From contig OZ023214.1 of the NCBI GenBank assembly GCA_963995525.1, positions 59,329,980 through 59,393,979 on the forward strand: DNA of 64,000 bases, in the 5' to 3' direction. Source of the stretch: Escarpia spicata (lineage: Eukaryota; Annelida; Polychaeta; Sabellida; Siboglinidae). This document shows, one piece after another, positions 46,786 to 58,878 of the stretch; positions within the stretch are counted from its first letter, which is position 1; the number at the start of each line of letters is the position of its first letter. The notes under the pieces were generated by a model. It ran no database searches. It was not told where the DNA came from and saw nothing but the letters and a program-made list of their open reading frames with translations. The position numbers and the translations under genes are program-made.

Positions 46786-49700
46786 GTAAGTTCAAGCAAG
46801 GACCATTTTGTATGATGAATATGGTGTTGTCTCCCTTTGTTATGTTTGCGTCGTACCTGCTGTGTTTGAGCTGGTTAGACATTTGAAAAACATTCATTTA
46901 TCACAAATGACTTGAAAGTAGAATGTGTCTTTGCAGGGAGGCAGACATGGTATCCAAGGAGCTATCCCGTACCCGAGCAGACCATCAACGGCGTATAGTA
47001 GCCAAGGCACAAGCCAAGGCTGCTAGGACACCTCAGCCCTGCAGATGCAGGCAGGACCCTGCACCAGTGCGGACCTACGGCAATTATATTCTACCAGGTA
47101 CAGGACACCCTGCTGGTCCTACTGTGTGCCCGGATGACCTGGAGGACTATATCTTCATCAGTGTGGCAGGAGTGCCCATCGCCATCCCTCCAGGGCAGCT
47201 GCATTCACGCTGCAAGGTATGTTCTAAGGCAGATCAATGTATTTTAATTTACTCCAGTACTCTAGCATATAAGGATGGGCTATCAACCAAAATACTAAAG
47301 CTCATTAAAATTTCCAGATAAAAAAAATTTGCTGAAGGTATACAATTTTTTCATAAATATAAAAATGATACAGTGTCTGTCTGTCTGAGAGTCATATAAA
47401 GCCTTAATTATCAGGTGAGCAAATTTTAGGTGGTATTTTGAACAAATCCAGTCAAAGCGAATTCAACAGTTTTTCCGATGATTTCAGTAAAACTAAATAA
47501 ACCTATAAATGTTTTTCATTTATGCATAGATACATTCAAGAATGGCTGATATATTGTTATAGAGAAGTTTGCACTCCAGCACCACTCAACCAGTCCGGAA
47601 CGTCAGACGAGGACCCAACATCAGATACCACGTCAGAGACCTGCTGTGCAATGCTGTGCAGTGCGGTGTCCCTTCTGCACTTCTGTCAGCTCGTCAGAGG
47701 ATGTGTTGCTTGACCACGTCCTGACTAAGCACCGCAACCTATGCCGAGATGTAGAGACTGGAGATGATGGTGATCGTTCGTCGGTGTCATTGCAGCCACT
47801 GGACACATCCATTGAGACTCCAGTGACTGACATGACAGACATGACAGTGGTAGGAGGTGTGAGTCATCTCAGCATAAATAGTCAAGACAGCGCCACAGTT
47901 ATAGGTGGAGGACCACGGCCTCCATGTGTAAGTAGCCAAAATAAATCTGCATCATGCTTTGTGCAAGCTAGAAAAGAATTATTTAAATCCACATTTCCTG
48001 CAGTACTCAGATCTAAGCAAGTTGACATTCGATCTGGAACTAATGTTAAGTGTACATCTACTGATCCCAGTCAGTATCCTTATATGCCGCCCTTATGCCA
48101 GATAGAGGGAATTTTACAGAAAATTGAGATAAATCACACGGATAGAGCAGAAATTGTGCTGGATTATGGTTGTTATTCAGTGGAAACCATTAAAGTTTTC
48201 AAAGATTTCTTTGTTGGGAAGGACATTCAAGAAAAAGTTAGGATGGAAATTAGTTGGGCAGAACAACAACATTATTTTACCATAGATGGTGTTTCGCAGC
48301 TTGACCACAAATGTTTAGATGAATATTTGCAAATTGTTCTGAACTATGCAGAAAATGACACAGTCTTCATAGCAAATAACCGATACTACATTGAAGATCT
48401 TACATTTCTTTTTGGTGAACGTTGGCTGTCAAATTCGCTTCTATCTCAGATTAGTGTAATGCTGAATGCTAAATTTTATGATACTAAAACTTTGGTGTAC
48501 TATGCATCAGATATACAACACAAGACAAATTTTGGCGCACAGATTCATCAAAAATTTGCAAATGTTCATGATGGGCAAATTATTTTGTTTGTACCTGTTG
48601 GTAGTAATGGTGGAACATATTTCATGGGCAATTTACAAGTGTCTAATGCAGATGGAACTAACATTTTGTTACAGTCTAATCACTTTGCACTGGCTGTGCT
48701 TATCTGCGCAACATCTCTCTCTATTCACACTTTTTGAGACAGGTAATCATGCAATGGATAATGACAGGCACAGTTGATGTGAATATGCTAGTACAAAAGC
48801 CAAATGGAAAGCTTTCCAGTAGCAGCTACCAAAGTGTGAGTGCCAGTCGTAATAAGAGGAGCAACAAACACAAGTCTATGCCCACACCAACCATTAGTAT
48901 TACCAATCTTAATAACAGTAATAGCAGTTATCAAGCAGTATTTAATGATACAAAACAAAGAAAGATGGACAACTACATTCTCCCCTTAAAAATTATGAGA
49001 AGTACTGAAACGCCACTTGTTCTTGATTATACAAACATAGTAACTTTCATAATTAATAAGCCAATTGTTTCGGTTGTTAAGTCAAAGTTCTTGAGGCTAC
49101 GGGTAATTGTAAACAATGGTAAAAAAGTCTCAAAACACTTCCCGTGCTCTCAGGAAGGTAAACGTGATGCTACGGCCGTAGCAAACATGCAGTCATATGT
49201 GCAGTCTCCTGAGGCAGTTGTTTGGCTAAAGAGCTGTACACATTCTGAGAATAATAACAATAAAAAGGTAAATATATCAGGCATTGTGCTATGCTACATG
49301 TTTGTTGTCTGCTAATATTACTTTTGATTATGGAAAATATTTGCGTCTAACTTGCTTGCAGAAAAGTGGCATAAAGAAAAGTAAAGAATGCGATAACAGA
49401 GATTCAACATTTTGTTAATGATGCATCATTCCATACTTGGCTAAAATCTGGTTATGTTCACACTGGTTATGTTCACACTGGCATTCCTACCAGACGTTTT
49501 TTAGATAACATGTTGTTTGACAAACATATAAAAGTAAATCATAGTAAGAATGTAACTATTAAACGAATTATGACTTATCCAGATCTTAAAATATTCATTA
49601 ACCCTGTCTTAACCGCACTGAAAGGTGTAATGCGTAGTTGGCATAAAACTGTTCGGACAAGCATGGTACACTCATTTTTCAATTATTTAACTAATGATAT

Positions 49701-50951
49701 CCCAAACTATATTGTTAGTGCACAGTCAAAGAATAGTTTTGCTGACTACCTCAATAAATGTTGGTTTCATAGTGCATGGCAAACAGCATTTACTGCTGAG
49801 ACAGCAATGTTGGTGCCGGAACAAGATAGACGAAATCCACTGTTGTTGACCAATAACATAACAGAAAATCAATTCAGGTTACTTGTCCAAGGGGAAAACG
49901 CGAATCATTTAAACAAATCTCTAGCATTTCAAATTCGAACTTTAATAGACAGAACTTTGCCGAGGCATGCAAATGACACTGTGCGTGATGCTACTAAATT
50001 AGCCAGATTTAAAAACCAGGTAAACACTTCCAAGGGAAAATTACTTAACTGTATCATGAAAGGCCTATATCTAGTTAAGACTCGGAAAGTCAGTCTCATT
50101 CCAAATTGGGATCAACATGGGTGGGCATTTGTCACTTCAGAGGATAAAAAGCAATCTGGAAATGACCATGAATATTCTCTAAATGTAGGTAGTGAAAATT
50201 TACTTGCACAATTGAACGCAAGTGCTGCTCAAACTTTCCATGATGTTGTTGCCCAGTACCTGCCTGTTCCGGCACCAGATGAAGGGGTTTACATTGTAAA
50301 TATATTCCTTCCATGTGTACATGTTTAGGTTTCATTCACAAGGGACAGCCATATTTCTGTAAACATTTACATGCAGTGCAAGCAACTCTAAACAACTGTC
50401 ATGACCATTTAAAATTGTTGGAATTGTATTTTGCTACTGTCACAAAAATTCCTCCTGGTTTGTCTACTCTCTTTCCCCATCAAAGTAATATATGTGATCG
50501 GGCTAATGTTTTCAGTGGTATAAATTCTTTATTACAAAGGTCCCACATAGCAACAAAGTTAGAAGTACAACAAGCTAAAAAGGGTAATTTACTTAAACTC
50601 CTACATGATCCTAAGATGAAAGCTGCACCAACATTCTTTTCTGGTAGGCTACCCAAACGACATCCTCATCACTCAGGATTCAGAAGGAAGGGGGGCCCCA
50701 TTGTTATCAGAAATAGCGATTATCAATTGAAATTTCCTGAATTTAATACAGGTGATCCATACCAGCCTCTAGTTAAAATTCCTCACAATGCTAGAGAAAG
50801 GTGGGGTGGGAGGAAAAGATGTATGCGCAAAAAACGAGGACTGACTATAAGTGAAGTAGCTTCAGAAAATGCTCAGATTTTGGCTTTCAAGCTTAAAAAG
50901 TTGGCAATAGCTCGGTCACACAAATTATCAAGAAACTTAATACAAAGTTGA
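44896..50951 (+). CDS. SGNH hydrolase / C2H2 / ULP-like / SWIM transposase-like gene of the large transposon (3' part frameshifted)
   Basis: Exons 44,896-45,016, 46,029-46,224, 46,558-46,785, 46,937-47,216, 47,580-49,267 and 49,362-50,951. The first four sum to 275 codons and all junctions keep phase. Residues 1-160: SGNH hydrolase with VFADS (Ser11), CRRG, VHVATN (Asn60), VSGVLPR and DGLH (Asp148, His151). Residues about 305-326: C2H2 finger CPFCTSVSSSEDVLLDHVLTKH. About 540-660: DLTFLFGERWLSN, ILFVPVGSNGG and SNHFALAV, reminiscent of the first half of a ULP1/C48 protease, but Asp/Gln/Cys are not seen. Then a transposase-like region (SWHKTVRTSMVHSFFNYLTN, WFHSAWQTAF, TNNITENQFR with a candidate acidic residue), a SWIM finger (CTCLGFIHKGQPYFCKH, about 50,314-50,364) and a basic C terminus. 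Frameshifts near 48,695, 49,380 and 50,313 break the 3' part. The start ATG follows an acceptor-like AG, so an upstream exon is possible. Confidence 0.8.
50314..50385 (+). other. SWIM zinc finger
   Basis: C-T-C then nine or more residues, C-K-H-L-H-A-V: the CxC...CxH arrangement of SWIM fingers, which follow the catalytic core in MULE-type and related transposases. The frame changes just before it (PCVHV stop versus MCTCLG). Confidence 0.75.
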
Positions 50952-51081
50952 AAGTTTTCTAATTAATTAATTTCTAACCATTTTGCTCTTAATTTCTTTC
51001 ATTTCCTAATGTAGTTGAGTTTGCCTAAAAAGATCTGTTCTGTATAAGAAGTATATCAATTATTATTACATGTATTATGTG

Positions 51082-51245
51082 TTTACACAACAGAGGGCAC
51101 AGAAATTACTGTCAGAGACTATGTCACCCAAGGAGGGATAGTGCCTAGATGATTGGTGTTATAATGTGTTTGGCATGCTTCCAGGTGTCATTGATAAACT
51201 GTGTTTGGACAAACAAAAGCATGTTGGCTTCATTCCACCCCATGT
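51082..51245. repeat. Direct repeat, unit 1 (unit 2 at 51,787-51,935)
   Basis: AGAGGGCACAGA, GTCAGAGACTA, TGTGTTTGGCATGCTTCC, ATTGATAAACTGTGTTTGGA and AAAAGCATGTTGGCTTCATT occur in the same order at both places, about 0.7 kb apart, in the right arm of the transposon. A shorter related pair (CACCCAGGTAACCCTGGT / CACCCAGTTAACCCTGGT) lies at 51,505 and 51,683. Confidence 0.85.
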
Positions 51246-51786
51246 GTCTGATAGTGGCTACCCTTAACCTTCTCTTGTGTTTACCTACTATTGTATACAA
51301 ACTATTGTACACTTGTATTTGTACTCATTATTTTCAACCCATAATCGAAACATTGCAGAAGGAACGAAACCAAACAAATAACTGGAGCAATGTTTTCTTC
51401 TTGATGGGTGATTTTTTCATTATACATGTACTTTAATTCTACCTTGCTACAATCATTTGTTGATTATCATGCACTGAAGTATTTAACTGATATTATATGT
51501 CACCCACCCAGGTAACCCTGGTATATGAAGGTGTTAACTTTAGGTTGGCCTTCATATGCAGACAGGCGACTGGGTGGGGACAGTGATATCGACCTATGAA
51601 TGTGTGTATAGGTGTAAATAGTATGTAATATATGTGCATATAGTGTGGGCCCTAAAAAGCCTTCACAACAATATATCTCAGCCACCCAGTTAACCCTGGT
51701 GTGAGAAAGTTGGTAACATTAACTTTGTCATATCCTAAAAATTGCCTTACATTGACCAAGTTTAAAGATATAGTTTACTCTAGACA

Positions 51787-51935
51787 ATAGAGGGCACAGA
51801 GACTGTCAGAGACTAGATCACCCGGGAAGAGATGGAGCACAGTAGATCATCATTATTATGTGTTTGGCATGCTTCCGGATGTTATTGATAAACTGTGTTT
51901 GGACAGACAAAAGCATGTTGGCTTCATTCCACCTC
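51787..51935. repeat. Direct repeat, unit 2
   Basis: Second copy of the unit described at 51,082-51,245, slightly diverged and with small gaps. Confidence 0.85.
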
Positions 51936-52403
51936 ATATATACAGGTGTATATGTAATATATATATACACATGTCTGTTGTAATAATGTATATTCATTGC
52001 TGTACTGTGTGGTAATATATGTTTGGCATAGGGTTAATTCCAATAGTCATTGATCTCGCTGCTATATATTGAGCATTCACATTTCTTGGTTTCAACCTTA
52101 GCTATATATACATGATAATGCATACAAGGGGTTTTGGGGGCACTCTGACGCTTTCCCCTTCCACAAAGCGATTTAATCTTTAAACCAAAACCTGTCTTTT
52201 GTCAATTTATGGGTGGGTCCCGCCACCTGCGTGTGGTTGGTTCCCCTTACCTTTGCTGTTACGTTATCATGTACATATTGTATTATGTGGATTTCATTAC
52301 TGACTTAATACAAAGCTCTGACACAAACGTACATCAGCCTTGTTATTTACAGCAAACTAGCCACACTTCTGAGTCAATAACTCCACTACATTAACAGGGA
52401 TCC

Positions 52404-53600
52404 TTGTTCCACATAAATAATATATATATACACTTAATTTACATGCAAAGTTGCATGATATATATATTGCATATGTATACGTGCAGGTACGTTAAATTAT
52501 TTGGTACCTATATAATAGCCCACTCTCCGGAAGACGTACTTCGGGGTAGATTAAAAAGTGGCTGGGGAGCACTTCTGCTGACTGTCAGCTTATATACTGC
52601 ACAACAGTTGCCCAGCCGTGGACCTTTGTATGATGCAGAGATTCCTGTTCATTCAAATTGATTTTCCACTTTTTTATTTATTTATTTTACTTATAAGGCA
52701 GTCAAAACATTCCACCCAGATTTGGTTTTTGTTAGCATTTTGATGTCACTCCATCTTTTGTTGACAGGCTGTAGGTCGCAGCCAATGTTCTGGTGCCAGT
52801 TCATTCTCAATAGCCTTGATTTTTCTTTTCATTATTCAATTCTTTATTTCAGACACACACACATTATGACACATACATTGGTCCATATTTCCATACACGT
52901 GTAACAGTTAACAAGCTAATATTAATAATTTCCAGTACCGCTGCAATTACACAAGATCATTATATATGTATAGGGACTTAACCCATTGTATCCTTGTCCT
53001 CACAAACCACCTGATGTCGGTACCTAAGACTGCAACTACTAGGGAGTTTTCAGTTTTATCAAAAATGTAATTAATTTTTTCGAAAAAAATTCTTATAACT
53101 GCTTTACAGCTAGGAACAAGTCGCTCTGCAAGCATGCTTGAAACGCTACAGTATCTGGGTAGTTGAAGCAGTCTTCTAAAGACATGATTATAAGAAACAT
53201 GTAACCTATGAATGCTGTGAACAGTGTGGTTCCACTATAGTTGTGATGCGTACACTGAAGAACTAAAAGTATCAAATAGCTTTATCTTAATATCATCAGT
53301 GCACATATAACATTTTCTAAGTACCAGGTAGTACGTATACAGTGTCACGTGCATATAGCTGGCGATACTGACACATACTTATAATATCTTTGCCATCATT
53401 GCATGTAATATGACTTAGGAGTTACGTATTTTACACTAGTAACTTCTTTAATTTCCTCCCCATTTAATTTCAGTACAAGATTACATTCATTCTTTGTATA
53501 CTTTCCTCGACTTATCAGTTTCATACTTGTCCTATGGTTACACTGGAGGGGGAGAATATCACCACTTGAAATAGCCTACATTTTGGTATCTGTCATTGAG
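52404..53600. other. Right arm of transposon; no gene supported
   Basis: The only ORF of note (52,404-52,661, with SPEDVLRGRLKSGWGALLLT) is unrecognised and could be chance. The rest is AT-rich without repeats I can define. Confidence 0.4.
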
Positions 53601-53646
53601 TACGGACCCTGATATCAGTATATATATATTAAATTATTTTAATGTA

Positions 53647-53830
<184 letters not shown>

Positions 53831-54320
53831 GCGAGTTCAGCCTCAGGTATCAAGAGCTGCACATATACCGTCAATGTTGTCCCTTCAAGCTGACGTGATT
53901 CCTGCATATTGTAAATAGCGGTATATATACAACTCGATAAGTTCGTAAACGTTGTTAATTTTTATAAATGCCGATGCCAACATGAAGGACATTTCCAGCC
54001 AGAAATCACCGCAACCGGAAGGAAGTGACCGAGATTCCTAAACCATGCGCACGCAGAGGAGGTACCAACTCGCGGAAAAGGACATTTGTCATAACGTTGT
54101 TTCCTATTGGTTAGATTACGACCAGACTCAGCGAATGAAAAGCCATGTCACAACATGCTGCATGCATATGCTGCCACCTGTTGAATATTGTGGAAACTAA
54201 ATTTTAGTGATTGGCAAATATGGTGACAGTCCGTAATATTTTCATCCCTCGCCGTAATACCGTAATTTGAGGTGACTTTCCGGAATGATTCCGGACAATC
54301 CGGAATGGTAGGCAGGTCTG

Positions 54321-54619
54321 CGTTACCATAAATCTCTGGCAAGAAATACAGCAGGTCTGGTTTTCCTCGGATGACCGTATCGCGTGTGCGTCTTACGCTC
54401 GTTCGTTTTTGATAAGTGCTAACTATACTCTGTGTTAATGATTTCTCATAAAACGTGTTGTGCAAGCAAATTTAACGAATATGCACAAAGAAGCACGGAG
54501 TTTCGTCGATTGAAATGATTCCTTGAGACTCGTAGTATTTCATCGTTCAGTTTTCTAAGAAAGATACTTCTGATATACATCATGTTTTCACTGTAATTGT
54601 AATTTCACTGTAATTGTTG

Positions 54620-54659
<40 letters not shown>

Positions 54660-54990
54660 TGTATATATATATAAATATATATATAATTGACGTGTGATAT
54701 AATGTGTTTACGAAAGCAAAATGTGTGATGCTAATTACTATTACCATGCATACCGCTGATACCGTACATACTTATGTGATAATGTAATTTCTCCGTATTT
54801 ACAATGAATAAATAATGTAAACCAATATTCATTCAATATTTTTACTGTTGAGGTGTATACTCTTGGTTTCTATGGGAACTTCCATAGACAACAACAACAT
54901 GTCTTACGACATATCATCAAGGTGGTCCCATTTGAACGATTGTCCTCCAAAAACACATTCGCCTTTCCTCGTCCCATTCTGATACACCTT
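54321..54990 (-). pseudogene. Duplicate of integrase-core gene, 5' part (exons 5, 4, 3), decayed
   Basis: Continues the relic of 37,440-40,996 on the minus strand. Exon 5 end with its GTAACG donor (54,321-54,405: RRTRDTVIRGKPDLLYFLPE on the minus strand), exon 4 remnant (about 54,515-54,560), intron 3 with the same TA tract and flanks (54,580-54,780), exon 3 remnant (about 54,865-54,990). Exon order and orientation fit one interrupted gene copy. Most of exon 5 and parts of exons 3 and 4 are deleted, and stops are present. Confidence 0.88.
54617..54686. repeat. (TA)n microsatellite in relic intron
   Basis: TATATA with GT interruptions, at the position of the TA/TGCC tract in intron 3 of the intact paralogue. 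Confidence 0.9.
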
Positions 54991-55381
54991 AACAGCTATG
55001 TTACACGGATGTAACACAACTGAATTTTTTTAGACTAGAGAGCAATGTCGTTTTCTATATGATTCAGCACAAACGAGTATATCAAAATTGTAATTTACAC
55101 CTGGAAGTGCCGATGCACTAAAGTGGGGGTTAAGTAGCACTTTCGGTTAATTGTATCTGTTGTCTGGCAAGTGGATTACATGATGTGTCAAAGTCGATGC
55201 GTCTGTGGAGACGATAATCCCTGGGTCAGGAGCTATAATTAGAACAGCACCACCTCCCAAAATTGTAGCAGTGGACTAGAATGATGCTACTTATTTACAT
55301 CGTCTGGTCGTAATTGCGCCTTTGGTTAATTGTGTCTTTGATATGAATAGTCGACACAATTGTTTCTGAACAAGCATTAGC

Positions 55382-55651
55382 ATGAGTCATCTAAGATGGG
55401 CAGGACTTGTAGAGAAAATGGGAGAAGAACGGATGGCAAAGAGAGCAGATGCCCAGAGACTGGAAGGAAAAGGAGGCGAGGAAGAACTAGGCTGCGATGG
55501 GAAGACTATGGAAAAAGAGATTTTGAAGGATTGGGAGAAAGGTGGAAAACGAGAGCGAACGATCTGGTGGAGAGAGCTGTGTAGGATCAACGAGAGAAAT
55601 TTAAAAAAATCAGACATCGAGCATCGGAATCGAGGCCTGTTTCACCCCTGA
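55382..55651 (+). pseudogene. LINE reverse-transcriptase C-terminal tail fragment
   Basis: LRWAGLVEKMGEERMAKRAD with, in the next frame, KRRRGRTRLRWEDYGKRD is the usual end of RTE/L1-like LINE polyproteins (LRWxGHVxRM...RRGRPRxRW). A frameshift separates the two halves. No other part of that element is seen nearby. Confidence 0.6.
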
Positions 55652-55682
55652 CAGACAGGGATATATGAGGAGTTCAAATTCA

Positions 55683-55880
55683 TGTTTGTGGAGAGCCTCA
55701 ATGTATATATTTGGGGGGGGGGGTGCAAATCGAGGTTTTTGAAGACCCTGAAGATGGAGTTATTTTGGCGAACCTCAATGGGTGTGCAAATTGTGATGTT
55801 GGAGAGCCTTAATGTGGCTGTTTTGGCGAGCCTCAAGAGGGGGAGTGCAAATCGAGGTTTTGGAAAGCCTCAAACCCACC
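55683..55880 (+). repeat. ~60-bp tandem repeat (three to four units)
   Basis: Units combine GTGCAAATCGAGGTTTTGGA, GAGCCTCAATGTGG and TTTTGGCGAGCCTCAA, at about 55,683, 55,735, 55,785 and 55,838. A run of eleven or so G lies at about 55,713-55,723. Confidence 0.85.
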
Positions 55881-56212
55881 AAATATCCACCATGTTCCAG
55901 TGTTTTGGGTTTGGCTTTGTTGTCTGGGCTTGAACAAATTCGTGACCTTAGGCAACACTGGATGCCTTTTATGTTCAACGCATGTGTCCATGGTTGGTGA
56001 CTTTTAGTGTGCGTATGCGGTTACACATCTAGTTATTGTGCACAAAAGATTATGTGATTGTACTTCTAAATGTTATGGTAGAAGCCTAATGCGATTGAGT
56101 TTAGACTAAGATAAATGGGGGCATGCGGGCAATCATTTTATAGAATGTAATCTAGGTTCTCGCACCAAAACCGGAGACCAAAAATTAATTACTTCATAGC
56201 ATGAGGTGTGTA

Positions 56213-56357
56213 CCTCGCATCGCGCATCGTCCATCGCATCGCGCATCGTCCATCGCATCGCCCATCGCATCGCGCATCGCTCATCGCAACGCCCATCGCA
56301 TCGCGCATCGCTCATCGCATCGCCCATCGCATCGCCCATCGCATCGTGCATCGCGTC
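56213..56357. repeat. GCATCGC-type satellite (inverted relative to 18,975)
   Basis: CATCGCGCATCGTCCATCGC-type units, the complement of the array at 18,975-19,252. Left flank (about 56,015-56,090, TACTTCTAAATGTTATGGTA) resembles the right flank of the other array in direct orientation. Confidence 0.9.
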
Positions 56358-56584
56358 ATCGCCCCATGGCGCTGCAGGTTGCCACACAAAAACGCGATGG
56401 CCCTTCTCGGCCATCATAATTATGTAATATCTGCCATATTCCATATGTTGTAAGTAAATAATTCTTAGGGGTATACAAATAGAAGAGTTTTTTCAGTATA
56501 TCCGTTTTTATTACATACTCATTCTGATATACCATAAACACTGTATGTATCTTTTGTTGAAAAAATAAACATTTACTTACTTAC

Positions 56585-56793
56585 TTACATCGATGACGTG
56601 GACATTGAATTCAAATGTATGAACAGCGTGGGTGTGAACCGGTTTTACTGGCCACAGTATCGGGATGATGTTTGCTGGTACACAGTTGAAGGTGTCCTCT
56701 TTCTCATCCGTGAAGCAGAGAAAGTTGGGAGTAGGCACGTCCCGGTTCTGCCACATCTCTGGGAGCTCATTCAACAGTATCTACACTCTGCTT
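56585..56793 (+). pseudogene. Possible C-terminal exon of the 17.6 kb transposase-like family
   Basis: Open frame DDVDIEFKCMNSVGVNRFYW, then PQYRDDVCWYTVEGVL, ending at TGA 56,793-56,795. It resembles the C-terminal region of the family represented at 17,640-18,850 (a conserved VxxxFM-x-F-WP-DxCWV pattern as I remember it). Preceded by (TTAC)n. Association with that family is tentative. Confidence 0.4.
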
Positions 56794-56944
56794 GACTCTG
56801 AGAATAAGGACAGCTGCATAGACAACAAATCTTGTATGTGCTATGGTGCACGTTTATGGGTACAACATTTCATAATAATTATGTGTTACCTATATAGTCA
56901 TAATATGATAGCAAGGATGGTGTATAATTGTGCGCTCTGGTTAT

Positions 56945-57225
56945 AGCTGCACTAGATTACAACAATCTATAGTATTCCATGTTTAGCGAAACCATTGTTT
57001 ACGATTGTATTATTTTATGTCAACTCTGTTACTGCCAATGAAGTCAACTCAGTTGCCAGTACTACCAATGTATAAACACTCGTGTCGAGTAGCAGTTATG
57101 GGGTATGATTCTGTGCACTATTCATAACTGTACTAGATTGCAACAGTCCATGGTATTATATGTCTTATTTAGCTATTGATTACGATTGTGTTATTTTAAT
57201 GTCAACTATGTTACTGCCAATCACT
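56945..57225. repeat. Direct repeat, two ~95-bp units 185 bp apart
   Basis: ACTAGATTACAACAATC...TTACGATTGTATTATTTTATGTCAACTCTGTTACTGCCAAT (from about 56,950) recurs at about 57,130 with a few changes. Confidence 0.8.
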
Positions 57226-58870
57226 AATAATGTGTAAGAACATATTCAAGTATACATGTAGAACAAGTGTTGTCATATATCCATATGTGTATTGTGTCAC
57301 GTTTCTGAACAGTGAAATATAGTGCTTACAGCTTGGCAGGGTCACACTGAAACACGATGTGATAAGTGCTTCCAAGAATGCACGTGCACTAAAAGGCTAA
57401 TTTGTTTACGATGTTTTACTGGACATGGGACACATAATTATTACATTAATGATATCGTAATGAATGCAGTAAGATAAATATATACCACACTAGGTGCTCA
57501 GATGTCAGTAACAGAGTTGACAGATGCATATATGGCATGTGCACCTCCATAATGCAGATATTGTAAGCCTGCACATTTTGAAAATATGTATTCCAATGAG
57601 TTTTGATCAAATAAATAATTATTTTTCGATTATAGTGTAGTAGTTTTGAAAAATGTTAAAATAATTAAACAATATGTACCGAATTTGGAGAATGATTTGT
57701 GGGTCAATCTTCTTAAGCATGGCATATTTATCACCGCTAAGGATACAGACGGATTAAAACGTCAGACTTTTTGAAAACAGTGTAAGCTGTAGACATGCAG
57801 TGTGTAGTATAGCGCTTACTAAAATGATCAATGCACGAGGCACATAATGACTCATAGACATGCACAATGTATAGCGATACGAAGGCGGTGCCAACATTAG
57901 ACAATTTACTCGAAAAATGTCACTCCAATGCATAATTCGCTATCCGACAATGTTCTTAATATTAGCTAAATATTCAACATTCGATCAACTTCGCAAATTA
58001 AATGGGCGCTCAACGAAAAACAAACGTACATACGCGCGCTGCGCATCCGTGTTTATTTTTAAGGACCAGTGAACAGCAAATGGGGCGTGGCTTAAAAGCG
58101 CCTGTTAGTTTTTCATAAGTGAATCGCAAAGACGTTTGACGATGATGTCGAGTTTTACTTGAGTTTGTTTTATGAATTTTGATCTTTATGGGAATGTAAG
58201 AGAATTGTTTTTGTAACATACTACACAATGTGTACATATAATATGTATATATGTAAGATATGTGAGTAAGTTTGGCGGCTGTAGGTGGTAATTTTCATGG
58301 TTAGGTAAAAAAGTAAAAGATCGCCCAATTTTACAATCTGATTTTCAGCCAATTATTTATTTTACATTTGTGTAAAGGAAAATATGATTTTCTTTGAAAG
58401 GAGGATCTGGATTCGCCTTTTACACCTGAGTGGCGCCACACTGTGGCTGTTAACAACACGAGAGTAATTATTATCTCCTAGGTGGCGCTTTTATTATTTC
58501 GTCGTGGCGGAGGGACGCGTCTACGTCGTAATTTTTCAGATGCAGTTAGCAAAGTTGTGACAAGCGCTGTAGACGAAGATACTTCGAAACAAAATGTTCT
58601 TGAAATAGGCCGTCGGTGTGAGGTGCAAGTGTGACGCCATAGGTTATCTAACGACCCTGTGCGATTGATCTTGTTTGCAACACTTTTCGGTAGCTACTTC
58701 GCTGCGAGTCGTGACACTGACAAACAACGTTACGTAGTCGTACTCATACTCATAGTCAACACAGCCTCACAGGAAGTAACCTGGTAACTTCACGTTCCAT
58801 GACCCGGAAAGCGTTAAAACACGTCAGTCTGTTCCCGCCGACTTGGCGTTATTCGCACAATCGTATACAA
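57226..58870. other. No gene seen; upstream region of the Cab45-like gene
   Basis: AT-rich, no supported ORF or repeat. From about 58,430 it becomes more GC- and CpG-rich (GTCGTGGCGGAGGGACGCGT), as expected of a promoter/5' UTR for the gene starting at 58,879; no TATA box is evident. Confidence 0.4.
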
Positions 58871-58878
58871 CATTAATA

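Noticed and set aside
54148..54465. An independent third copy of the integrase-core exon
   Set aside because: It begins exactly where the copy at 37,440-40,996 stops, in the same orientation, so both are one gene copy split by the large transposon.
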